Shown: piece after piece, positions 5,126 through 11,121 of the stretch
Layout of the letters: every line of letters begins with the position of its first letter
Numbering within the stretch: the stretch's first letter is position 1
Origin: DATLYF01 sp035575095
Lineage (GTDB): Bacteria > Pseudomonadota > Gammaproteobacteria > Competibacterales > Competibacteraceae
Reading direction: 5' to 3'
Assembly: GCA_035575095.1 (NCBI GenBank)
Contig: DATLYF010000159.1
Location: 1-12,579 of the forward strand
DNA: 12,579 nt
Position numbers and translations under genes: made by a program
Notes under the pieces: generated by a model
What the model saw: the letters and a program-made list of their open reading frames with translations, nothing else
Told to the model about the DNA's origin: nothing
Databases searched by the model: none

Positions 5126-6097
5126 ATGGGTACGCTCTACCTCGACCGCAAGCACCTCAGCCTGGAGTTGCGCAACGGGCAGTTGCTGATCCGTGAGCCG
5201 CAGCGCCCGCCTCGCGGCATTCCCCTGAAGCTGCTGGAGCGGCTGGTGATCCGCGCTCATACCGGCCTCGACAGCAGCCTGCTGGCCGCCCTCGGCCAGG
5301 CCGGTATCGGTGTGCTCTGCCTGGGCGGACGGCATGGCCGCCAGCGCGCCCTGCTCCACGGGCCGGGGCATGCCGACGCGCGCCGCCGCCTGGCGCAGTA
5401 CCGGGTGATGTCGGAACCGGCCATCCGCAGCGCCTGGACGCGCCTGCTGCTGCGTGCCAAGCTCGCCGCCCAGCGCCAGTTGCTGGCCGAGGCGCTGTCC
5501 CTACGCCCGGACCGGCGCAAGCCGTTGCACGATGCTGTGGCGCAGCACGAGGCGCTGCTGCCGCGGTTGGCACAGACTGACGACCTGGACGCTCTGCGCG
5601 GTCTGGAAGGGGCGGCAGCCGCGGTCTATTTCGCGGCACTGGCGACGCTGTTTCCGCCCAGCCTCGGCTTTCACGGCCGCCATCGTCGGCCGCCGCCCGA
5701 TCCGGTCAACGCCGCGCTGTCGCTGGGCTACACCCTGCTGCACGGCGAGGCGGTGCTGGCCTGTCACGGCGCCGGGCTGGATCCGCTGCTCGGCTTTTTC
5801 CACGAACCGGCTTACGGGCGCGAGTCGCTGGCCTGCGATCTGATCGAGCCGTTGCGTCCACGTCTGGACGGCTGGGTCTGGCGGCTGTTCGCCGAGCGCG
5901 AGCTGCGCGCCGAACATTTCACGCGCGAACGCAGCGCATGCCTGCTCGGCAAGAGCGGGCGGGAGCTGTACTTCCCGCGCTACGAGCGGCTGGCGGTGAT
6001 GTTGCGCCGCTATCTGCGCCGCGCCTGTTACCGCCTGGCCGCAGCGCTCAAGCCGCTGGCTCCGGCGTTGGCCGAGAGCGCCGAGGAGCTGCCATGA
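5126..6097 (+). CDS. cas1: Cas1 integrase, catalytically complete
   Basis: The protein is 323 residues. The N-terminal beta-domain (MGTLYLDRKHLSLELRNG, then IPLKLLERLVI and GIGVLCLGG) precedes the helical catalytic domain. Metal-binding residues are visible: E161 in LEGAAAAVYF, H226 in GLDPLLGFFHE, and D238/E241 in RESLACDLIEPLRP, with NAALSLGYTLLH at 195-206. Cas1 with Cas2 captures protospacers and integrates them at the leader end of the array. The ATG at 5126 is preferred; a GTG at 5117 overlapping the cas2 stop would add three residues. Its stop overlaps the start of the cas1-like gene (ATGA, 6094-6097), so the two should be made in linked amounts. Confidence 0.95.
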   Translation: MGTLYLDRKHLSLELRNGQLLIREPQRPPRGIPLKLLERLVIRAHTGLDSSLLAALGQAGIGVLCLGGRHGRQRALLHGPGHADARRRLAQYRVMSEPAIRSAWTRLLLRAKLAAQRQLLAEALSLRPDRRKPLHDAVAQHEALLPRLAQTDDLDALRGLEGAAAAVYFAALATLFPPSLGFHGRHRRPPPDPVNAALSLGYTLLHGEAVLACHGAGLDPLLGFFHEPAYGRESLACDLIEPLRPRLDGWVWRLFAERELRAEHFTRERSACLLGKSGRELYFPRYERLAVMLRRYLRRACYRLAAALKPLAPALAESAEELP

Positions 6098-6864
6098 AAC
6101 CGCTCTATCTGCAAGGTCGGCCGGGTCTGGCGGTGACGCTGGAGGAGCCGGCGCTGAGCGTGCACGCCCCTGGCCGGGCGCCGAGGCTGTATCCGCTGGC
6201 ACGGGTCTCGCGGGTGATCGCCTCGGGACCGGTGCAGTGGAGCACGGAGGCGCTCATGGCCTGCGCCGAGCGCGGCATCACCGTCAGCTTCCTGCATACC
6301 GACGGCCGGGTGCGCGCCTATCTGCTCGGCGAGACCACGGGCCGCGCCGCTCTCTACCAGCGGCTGCGCGATCTGCTCGACCGTCCCGACTGGCCGGCGC
6401 TATACGCCGATTGGTATCGGGCCATGGACAGCCTCGGGCGGCGGGCGCTGCTCAAGCGGCTGGGGCTGGATCCGCTCATCGCGCTGCCTGCGCCGCGGCT
6501 GCTGCGGCAGTTGGCCGGCCTCAAAGCGTGCCATGCCAATCCGCGCGTGCTGGATTTCATCGAGCGGCGCCTGGATGGTCTGTGCCGGGCGCTGGCCGTC
6601 GAGCTGCTGGCTGCGGCCGGCATCGGCGCCGAACGCGCCGCGACCCTGGATGCGCGCCTCGATCTGCCCGGCGATCTGGCGCGCCTGCTCGGCTGGGATC
6701 TGCATCTGCCGCTGCTCGCATGGCTGGAGCGGCAGCCGGCGGCGCGTCCGGTCGCCGATGCCGCCCTGGTGGCGCTGTTCGAGAGCCGGATACGGCGACT
6801 GCGGCGCATCGGCCGCTATCTGGTGCAGCGGCTCTATGTCTGGCTGCTGGATTTGCCGGGGTGA
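6094..6864 (+). CDS. Second Cas1-like protein lacking recognisable catalytic residues
   Basis: This 256-residue protein starts like a Cas1 N-terminal beta-domain: MKPLYLQGRPGLAVTLEEP, then YPLARVSRVIASG at 33-45, CAERGITVSFLHTDGRVRAYLLG at 57-79, the equivalents of the hairpin and crossover strands in the neighbouring Cas1. The helical part follows (HANPRVLDFIERRLDGLCRALAVELLAAAGIGAE at 147-180). The E of 'EG', the H of 'FHE' and the D of 'CDLIEP' have no counterparts: the aligned region reads LDARLDLPGDLARLLGWDL. It is ~65 residues shorter than usual Cas1. I infer a non-catalytic paralogue that may pair with the active Cas1 or give the complex asymmetry; a decayed copy is less likely, because the frame is intact and tightly coupled on both sides. 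Confidence 0.8.
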   Translation: MKPLYLQGRPGLAVTLEEPALSVHAPGRAPRLYPLARVSRVIASGPVQWSTEALMACAERGITVSFLHTDGRVRAYLLGETTGRAALYQRLRDLLDRPDWPALYADWYRAMDSLGRRALLKRLGLDPLIALPAPRLLRQLAGLKACHANPRVLDFIERRLDGLCRALAVELLAAAGIGAERAATLDARLDLPGDLARLLGWDLHLPLLAWLERQPAARPVADAALVALFESRIRRLRRIGRYLVQRLYVWLLDLPG

Positions 6865-6870
6865 GCGGCC

Positions 6871-7200
6871 ATGAGCCGGGCGCAGCTCTATCTGATCTGC
6901 TACGACATCGCCGATCCGCAGCGCCTGGCACGGGTCGCCCGCTATCTGGAGCGGCGCGCCTGCCGGGTGCAGTATTCGGTGTTCGCCGCCCAGACCCGTC
7001 CCGAGCGGCTGGCGCGCTGGCTCGAAGAGCTGAAGGTGCTGATCGAGCCGCGCGTGGACGACATCCGCGCCTATCCGCTGCCGGCAGCAGCGGACGTGGC
7101 GCTGCTCGGCGGGCAGCTGTTCCCGGACGATATCCTGCTGATCCGCGACGGCCACAACCTGCTGCGGCTCAGCCCTACGGCCTGGCGGCAGCGGCATTAG
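6871..7200 (+). CDS. cas2: Cas2, second copy
   Basis: This 109-residue Cas2 starts AQLYLICYDIADPQRLARVARYLERRACRVQYSVFAAQT, with the conserved Asp at D12 and the classic 'RVQYSVF' second strand. It ends with a tail of about 20 residues after the core (FPDDILLIRDGHNLLRLS...). It differs clearly from the first Cas2: the two share the 'YDIADPxRL' opening but little after. It starts 6 nt after the cas1-like stop with GGGGTGAG upstream, so the order is cas2-cas1-cas1'-cas2'. It may be the partner of the second Cas1 or make a Cas2 heterodimer with the first. Confidence 0.92.
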   Translation: MSRAQLYLICYDIADPQRLARVARYLERRACRVQYSVFAAQTRPERLARWLEELKVLIEPRVDDIRAYPLPAAADVALLGGQLFPDDILLIRDGHNLLRLSPTAWRQRH

Positions 7201-7247
7201 ACGGGCCGCCGCCGGGTAGCCGCACCGTCATGCGCCCGTGGCTGCCT

Positions 7248-8033
7248 TCACTTGGGGCTGAGCTGGTCGTACACAGCCTCGGCCACCCGCGCCAACTGGC
7301 CCTTGTCGATGCCGGCCGAGAGAGCGTAGCCGAACTTGCCGTCGATCCAGTAGAAGACGTTGACCGGACCCTCTTGCGCGAAGCGAAAGGCAGTGTCCTG
7401 GTGGCCGTCGTGCTCGCTCACCACGTAGAGGGTGAGGCGCTGCCCACTGGCGTCCTGATACATGAACTGCGCCACCGGCCCTGCGCTGCCCGGCAGCAAG
7501 CGCCCGCCGATGAGCTCATACCCCAGGGCGCCGAGCTGGGGTGGCCGCAGTTGCGCGCCGAGCCGCTTGGAGAGCCAGGCGACGAGTTGCTCCTCCTGAT
7601 CGGCGCCGATCTCGACCGGCCGCCGCACATCCGGGCTGTAGACCGCATGGGCGATCGCCGCCTGGCGCGGGAGGCTGGCCGCCAAGCCCCGCTGGGCGGA
7701 GACGGGGGGTTCGTTGGCCGGTGCCAGCAGCGCACCGCGCAGCATCCATCCCGCCGCCCCGCCGATGCAGATCCAGGCGAGGATGGCGGCATAGCGCGGC
7801 AGCCGCCATGCCCGCCGGCGGCGCTGCGGCAGCAGCCGCGCCGGCAGCGGTTCGTCCAGCACCGGCTCGAACAGCGTCCGCAGCGCCTCGTTCTGGGCGC
7901 GATAGGTGCGCAGCCGCTCGGCCACCTCCGGACAGGCGTCGAGATAGGCCTCCACCTCGGCGCGACGCTCCTCCGGTAACAGCCCGTCGACATAGGCATG
8001 CAGTTCGGCTTCGGTAACGGGCAGCTTGCTCAT
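7248..8033 (-). CDS. Membrane anti-sigma factor (zinc-finger type, RsiW/ChrR-like)
   Basis: The 261-residue protein begins with an anti-sigma helical region, ELHAYVDGLLPEERRAEVEAYLDACPEVAERL at 10-41. It keeps H12 and the first Cys (C34) of the HxxxCxxC zinc motif, but the second Cys is replaced (CPEV). A basic stretch RRRRAWRLPR precedes one membrane helix at about 82-98, followed by a ~160-residue periplasmic part with APANEPP just outside and a beta-rich end (FMYQDASGQRLTLYVVS, NVFYWIDGKFGYALSAG). It would hold the ECF sigma factor inactive until an envelope or redox signal. The start overlaps the sigma stop (ATGA), so the two are coupled. The stimulus is not readable from sequence. Confidence 0.82.
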   Translation of the reverse strand: MSKLPVTEAELHAYVDGLLPEERRAEVEAYLDACPEVAERLRTYRAQNEALRTLFEPVLDEPLPARLLPQRRRRAWRLPRYAAILAWICIGGAAGWMLRGALLAPANEPPVSAQRGLAASLPRQAAIAHAVYSPDVRRPVEIGADQEEQLVAWLSKRLGAQLRPPQLGALGYELIGGRLLPGSAGPVAQFMYQDASGQRLTLYVVSEHDGHQDTAFRFAQEGPVNVFYWIDGKFGYALSAGIDKGQLARVAEAVYDQLSPK

Positions 8034-8539
8034 TTGACCACCTTCAGCATGGCACCCGACGGACGTCCCTCCAGCAGGGCGCGCAGCTTCGCGCGGCCCC
8101 GCGACAGCCGCGACATCACGGTACCGAGCGGGATGCCGAGGGTCCTGGCGACCTCCTCATAGGTCATCTGTTCCAGCGCTACCAGCAGCAGGATCTCGCG
8201 CTGCTCATCGGGCAGCGCCCGCAGCGCGTTCTCCAGGTCATGCACCTCGAGCGGATCGCTCTGCGCGGCGCGGGTCGGCACGGCCAGCGCCTCGTCGTCC
8301 AAGGGCTGAGTCGGCAGCGCCGCTTTGCGCCGCTGGTCCACGTAAAGGTTGTGCATGATGCCGAACAGCCAAGCGCGCAGGTCGCCACCGCGCCGCCACA
8401 GCGAGAATTTGTTCCAGGCGCGCTCCAGGGTGTCCTGTACCAGATCGTCTGCCGCAGCGCGCTCGCCGACCAGCGCCCGCGCGTAACGGCGCAGGCGCGG
8501 AATGCAGGCGAGCAGTTGCACATCATCGTCGTGCATCAT
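8030..8539 (-). CDS. RNA polymerase ECF sigma factor (sigma-70 family)
   Basis: This is a 169-residue ECF sigma factor. Region 2 is DDLVQDTLERAWNKFSLWRRGGDLRAWLFGIMHNLYVDQRRK at 31-72, binding core polymerase and the -10 element. Region 4 is LRALPDEQREILLLVALEQMTYEEVARTLGIPLGTVMSRLSRGRAKL at about 106-152, with the helix-turn-helix that reads the -35. Length is normal. ATG at 8539 is used; the next codon is also ATG. It lies 23 nt after the NTF2-like gene and overlaps the anti-sigma gene, so all three share the promoter near 9040-9067. Target genes besides its own operon cannot be told from the window. Confidence 0.93.
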   Translation of the reverse strand: MMHDDDVQLLACIPRLRRYARALVGERAAADDLVQDTLERAWNKFSLWRRGGDLRAWLFGIMHNLYVDQRRKAALPTQPLDDEALAVPTRAAQSDPLEVHDLENALRALPDEQREILLLVALEQMTYEEVARTLGIPLGTVMSRLSRGRAKLRALLEGRPSGAMLKVVK

Positions 8540-8562
8540 TCGATGTCCCGAGTGAGCCGGGT

Positions 8563-8991
8563 TCAGTAAGCACCCACGGTCAGTTGTGGGTCAATCTGCC
8601 ATACCTCGGCCGCGATCTTACCGGCGCGATAGACGAGCACGTAACGCACCTTGATCGGCTGCTTACCCTCGAAGCGGACATTCGCCGTGACCGTCGCCCC
8701 CTTGGGGTTGGCTGCTTCCTCGAGCTTGTCCACGCTCACCTTGAGCGTGCCTTGCGCCTTGGCGAACTTCTCCCAGAGGGCACGGATGTCATCGGCGCCG
8801 CTGTAGGTGCCGTCGAGCGGGCCGCCGACCCAGCTGAGCTGGGCGTTATCGGCGTAACTGCGAGAGAGCAGAGCGAGGTCGCCCGCCGCGATGGCCTGGA
8901 AGTGCAGCCTGGCATCATCTGCAGCCTGACCGGCAAAGGCGCTGGCGGTGGCAGCGGAGGCGAGTACAGCGGCGAGGGCGAAGCGTTTCAT
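8563..8991 (-). CDS. Secreted SnoaL/NTF2-like protein
   Basis: The 142-residue product has a signal peptide (MKRFALAAVLASAATASAFA, likely cut before GQA) and a small NTF2/SnoaL-like alpha+beta barrel: DARLHFQAIAAGDLALLSRSYADNAQLSWVGGPLDG at 26-61, GADDIRALWEKFA, and the final strands VRYVLVYRAGKIAAEVWQID. Such proteins are ligand-binding or enzymatic, but none of the catalytic sets I know is visible, so the function is unknown. The ATG at 8991 is chosen over one at 9021 because it starts the signal peptide and has AGGAG 10 nt upstream. As the first gene of the sigma/anti-sigma operon, it may be a periplasmic sensor or effector of that response. Confidence 0.85.
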   Translation of the reverse strand: MKRFALAAVLASAATASAFAGQAADDARLHFQAIAAGDLALLSRSYADNAQLSWVGGPLDGTYSGADDIRALWEKFAKAQGTLKVSVDKLEEAANPKGATVTANVRFEGKQPIKVRYVLVYRAGKIAAEVWQIDPQLTVGAY

Positions 8992-9010
8992 GGTGACTGG
9001 CTCCTTGAGT

Positions 9011-9035
9011 GTTGTAGGCAAGCGGGTACTACAAC
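9011..9035 (-). promoter_or_regulatory. 5' leader hairpin of the sigma operon
   Basis: GTTGTAG at 9011-9017 pairs with CTACAAC at 9029-9035. With the -10 at 9040-9045, transcription should begin near 9033, so this hairpin would be at the very 5' end of the mRNA, just before AGGAG. It may protect the message or tune translation. Confidence 0.4.
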
Positions 9036-9039
9036 CTCG

Positions 9040-9067
9040 TATACGAGAGCCAGGCGCGAACTATTCC
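9040..9067 (-). promoter_or_regulatory. ECF-type promoter of the NTF2-like/sigma/anti-sigma operon
   Basis: On the minus strand GGAATA (9067-9062) is followed, after 16 nt, by CGTATA (9045-9040). GGAA(C/T) at -35 and CGT at -10 with this spacing is the usual pattern of group IV sigma factors. The -10 lies in the perfect 12-nt palindrome CTCGTATACGAG (9036-9047). Since the ECF sigma gene is second in this operon, autoregulation is likely. Confidence 0.65.
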
Positions 9068-9098
9068 GCACCGAGCCGGTTTTTTCTGCTACGGCAGG

Positions 9099-10028
9099 TC
9101 ATCCCAACATGCGGCGCGCCGTTTCGACCATGCGAGCGAACAGCGCATCCACCCCCGGACTGCGCCCAAGTGCGCGCAAACAGCCATGCACCAGCCCCTG
9201 CCCTAACCACAGCTCGGCCTCGACGCCGGCGGCCTGGAGCCGTTCGCGCAAGGCATGGCAGTCGTCGCGCAGCGGATCGTGCTCGACCGGCAGCAGCAGC
9301 GCCGGCGGCAGGCCGCAGAAGTCGCGGGCCGCCAGCGGGAAGGCGTAGGCGTCGTCGGGCGGGGTGCGGCCGCCGTGGTAGAACTCGCGGTAGGCGAGCA
9401 CGTCGGCGGCGCTGAGCAGCGGCGCCTCGGCCTCGCTCTCGAAGGCCGGCAGGCTGGGCTGGTAGCCCAGGCCGGGATAGATGAGGATCAGGCCGCGCAG
9501 CGGCGCCCCGCCGCGGTCGCGGTTGGCCAGCGCCACGGCGGCGGCCAGGTTGCCGCCGGCGCTGTCGCCGCACAGCACGATGCGCCCGGCGTCCACGCCG
9601 TAACGGGCCGGATCGGCGCGCAGCGCCTCCAGCACCACCCGGCAGTCGTCGAAGGCGGCCGGATAGCGGTGCTCGGGGGCCAGGCGGTAATCCACGGCGA
9701 TCACCGTGGCGCCGGTGTCGGCGGCCAGGCGGGCGGTGACGATGTCGTGGCTGTCCAGCCCACCGAGCACGAAGCCGCCGCCGTGGAAGTAGAGGATGCA
9801 GCCCGCGCGGCCACCGGCGCGGTCGCGATAGAGGCGGATGGGGATGCGCCGCCCGGCGGCCGCCACCGCGCCGTCCTCGGCGCTCACCCCGGCCGGGCGC
9901 GGCGGGGTGAAGGCGGCAGCATAGGCATCGTACAGCCGGCGCTGTTCGGCCACCGTACGCGTGGCCGCGTCGGCCGGGTAGAAAGCCTCGGTAGCGCGGA
10001 TGAAGTCGAGCATTTCAGGTTCGAGCAT
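9099..10028 (-). CDS. Alpha/beta hydrolase, hormone-sensitive-lipase/Aes (esterase) family
   Basis: This 309-residue cytosolic esterase/lipase-like enzyme has the HSL-family oxyanion motif HGGGF at 82-86. The nucleophile elbow GDSAGG has S156, the acid is D251 in EHDPLRDD, and the base is H281 in LVHGCLRA, so the triad is complete. YRLAPEHRYPAAFDD at 114-128 is also family-typical. The likely reaction is hydrolysis of short-chain carboxyl esters; the substrate is unknown. The ATG at 10028 has AAGGGA 6 nt upstream. No signal peptide. It is divergent in function from both neighbours: the sigma operon promoter starts just downstream of its stop, and the 28-nt palindrome separates it from proX. 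Confidence 0.93.
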   Translation of the reverse strand: MLEPEMLDFIRATEAFYPADAATRTVAEQRRLYDAYAAAFTPPRPAGVSAEDGAVAAAGRRIPIRLYRDRAGGRAGCILYFHGGGFVLGGLDSHDIVTARLAADTGATVIAVDYRLAPEHRYPAAFDDCRVVLEALRADPARYGVDAGRIVLCGDSAGGNLAAAVALANRDRGGAPLRGLILIYPGLGYQPSLPAFESEAEAPLLSAADVLAYREFYHGGRTPPDDAYAFPLAARDFCGLPPALLLPVEHDPLRDDCHALRERLQAAGVEAELWLGQGLVHGCLRALGRSPGVDALFARMVETARRMLG

Positions 10029-10047
10029 GACGATCCCTTTTAGTAAC

Positions 10048-10075
10048 TTTCCTCTCCCGCATGCGGGAGAGGAAA
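10048..10075. repeat. 28-nt perfect palindrome (REP-like / intergenic hairpin)
   Basis: Reading outward from the central AT, CCTCTCCCGC is mirrored by GCGGGAGAGG, and flanking TTT/AAA extends the symmetry, 14 nt per arm. It lies between the proX stop and the hydrolase start. A 'CCTCTCCCGC...GCGGGAGAGG' unit is a frequent intergenic palindrome in GC-rich proteobacteria. It may end or stabilise the proX transcript; no T tract follows on the minus strand. Confidence 0.75.
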
Positions 10076-10082
10076 TACAGCC

Positions 10083-11093
10083 TCACTGCAACCAGGCCTG
10101 CACCTTGTCGGGGTTGGCCGCCACCCAGTCCGCCGCCACCTTGTCCGGGTTCTGCTTGTCCTTGACGATCTTGAAGATCCAGTCGTTCAGATCATTGATG
10201 TCCAGATGGAAGTTCTTGAGGAACCTGGCCACTTGGGGGGCGCGCTGTTCCAGCGCGGCGCTGTAGGCGACATACACCGTCTGCAGCGGGTTGCCGCAGG
10301 TGATGGAGCTGTTTTGCAGCCACTGCGGGTCCTTCTTCGGGTCGGCCATCTTGTAGCAACCGCTGGGGTTGTAGTCCGGGTCGTCCTTCAGGTCCTCGGA
10401 GGCGTAGCCGGTGAACTTCGGCTCCTCGAGCTTGGTGAGCTTATAGGCGGTGTGCAGCCACTCCGGCTCCCAGTAGTAGAACAGCATGCCCTTGTCCTTC
10501 TTCAGCGCCGCCTCGAGCTGGGACTTGAACACAGCGTCGCTGACCACCATGGGCTTGAAGGTCTTGTCCAGGCCGTAGCTCTTGAGCTTGACCTGGTTGA
10601 TGTTGACGGCGCTCCAGCCGGGCGCGCCAGGCCAGAAATCGCCCATGCCGTCGCCGTCGTTGTCGAAGGCTGCAGCCACCTCGGGCTTTTTCATGTCATC
10701 GATGGACTTGATGCCGTACTTCTCGGCCACGGCGGTCGGAATGTACCAGCCGTCCGGCGCCATATAGGGTCGGTCGTTGGTGCGTACGGTCTGCTTTTCC
10801 TTGACGTATTTCTGCAGATTGGCGCGCTGAGCGTTGACCCACACGTCGGGATGGATGTCGACGCTGCCGTCGCCCTTGTCCATACCCTTGAAGATCACCG
10901 TCTGGTCGGCGGCCAGGTACTCGACGTCGACGCCGAGCCGCTGGGTCATGATGTTCTTCATGATGGCCTGGATGGCCAGGGAACCGTCCCAGGACAGCTC
11001 GCCGATGACGATCTTCTCTTTGGCCAGGGCTGTGGTGCTCAGGCCGACACCCAGGGCCAGGGCCAGCAGGCCGCGCTTGATGCCGTGCTTCAT
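10083..11093 (-). CDS. proX: Glycine betaine/proline ABC transporter substrate-binding protein
   Basis: This 336-residue periplasmic protein has a signal peptide (MKHGIKRGLLALALGVGLSTTALA, cut before KEK) and the OpuAC-type binding fold. Aromatic residues that could form the quaternary-ammonium box include W35, W85, W116, W154, W160 and W208 (FYYWEPEW). C246 and C266 could form a disulfide. An acidic loop DNDGDGMGDF at 144-153 resembles a calcium-binding EF-hand loop. It captures glycine betaine or proline betaine and hands it to the permease encoded 28 nt upstream in the same operon (GAGG 8 nt before the ATG). The gene order ATPase-permease-binding protein is that of proVWX. The ligand is inferred from family. 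Confidence 0.93.
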   Translation of the reverse strand: MKHGIKRGLLALALGVGLSTTALAKEKIVIGELSWDGSLAIQAIMKNIMTQRLGVDVEYLAADQTVIFKGMDKGDGSVDIHPDVWVNAQRANLQKYVKEKQTVRTNDRPYMAPDGWYIPTAVAEKYGIKSIDDMKKPEVAAAFDNDGDGMGDFWPGAPGWSAVNINQVKLKSYGLDKTFKPMVVSDAVFKSQLEAALKKDKGMLFYYWEPEWLHTAYKLTKLEEPKFTGYASEDLKDDPDYNPSGCYKMADPKKDPQWLQNSSITCGNPLQTVYVAYSAALEQRAPQVARFLKNFHLDINDLNDWIFKIVKDKQNPDKVAADWVAANPDKVQAWLQ

Positions 11094-11121
11094 GGGGCTT
11101 ACCTCGTGTTGGTGGTGACGA

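Noticed and set aside
7201..7239. Possible bidirectional terminator ACGGGC...GCCCGT between cas2' and the anti-sigma gene
   Set aside because: Only 6 bp with a 27-nt loop and no T tract; too weak to annotate.
6237..7979. Very long open frame (580 codons) on the plus strand across cas1', cas2' and the anti-sigma gene
   Set aside because: It is Ala/Arg/Gly-rich shadow sequence, antisense or out of frame to four well-supported genes, with no recognisable domain.
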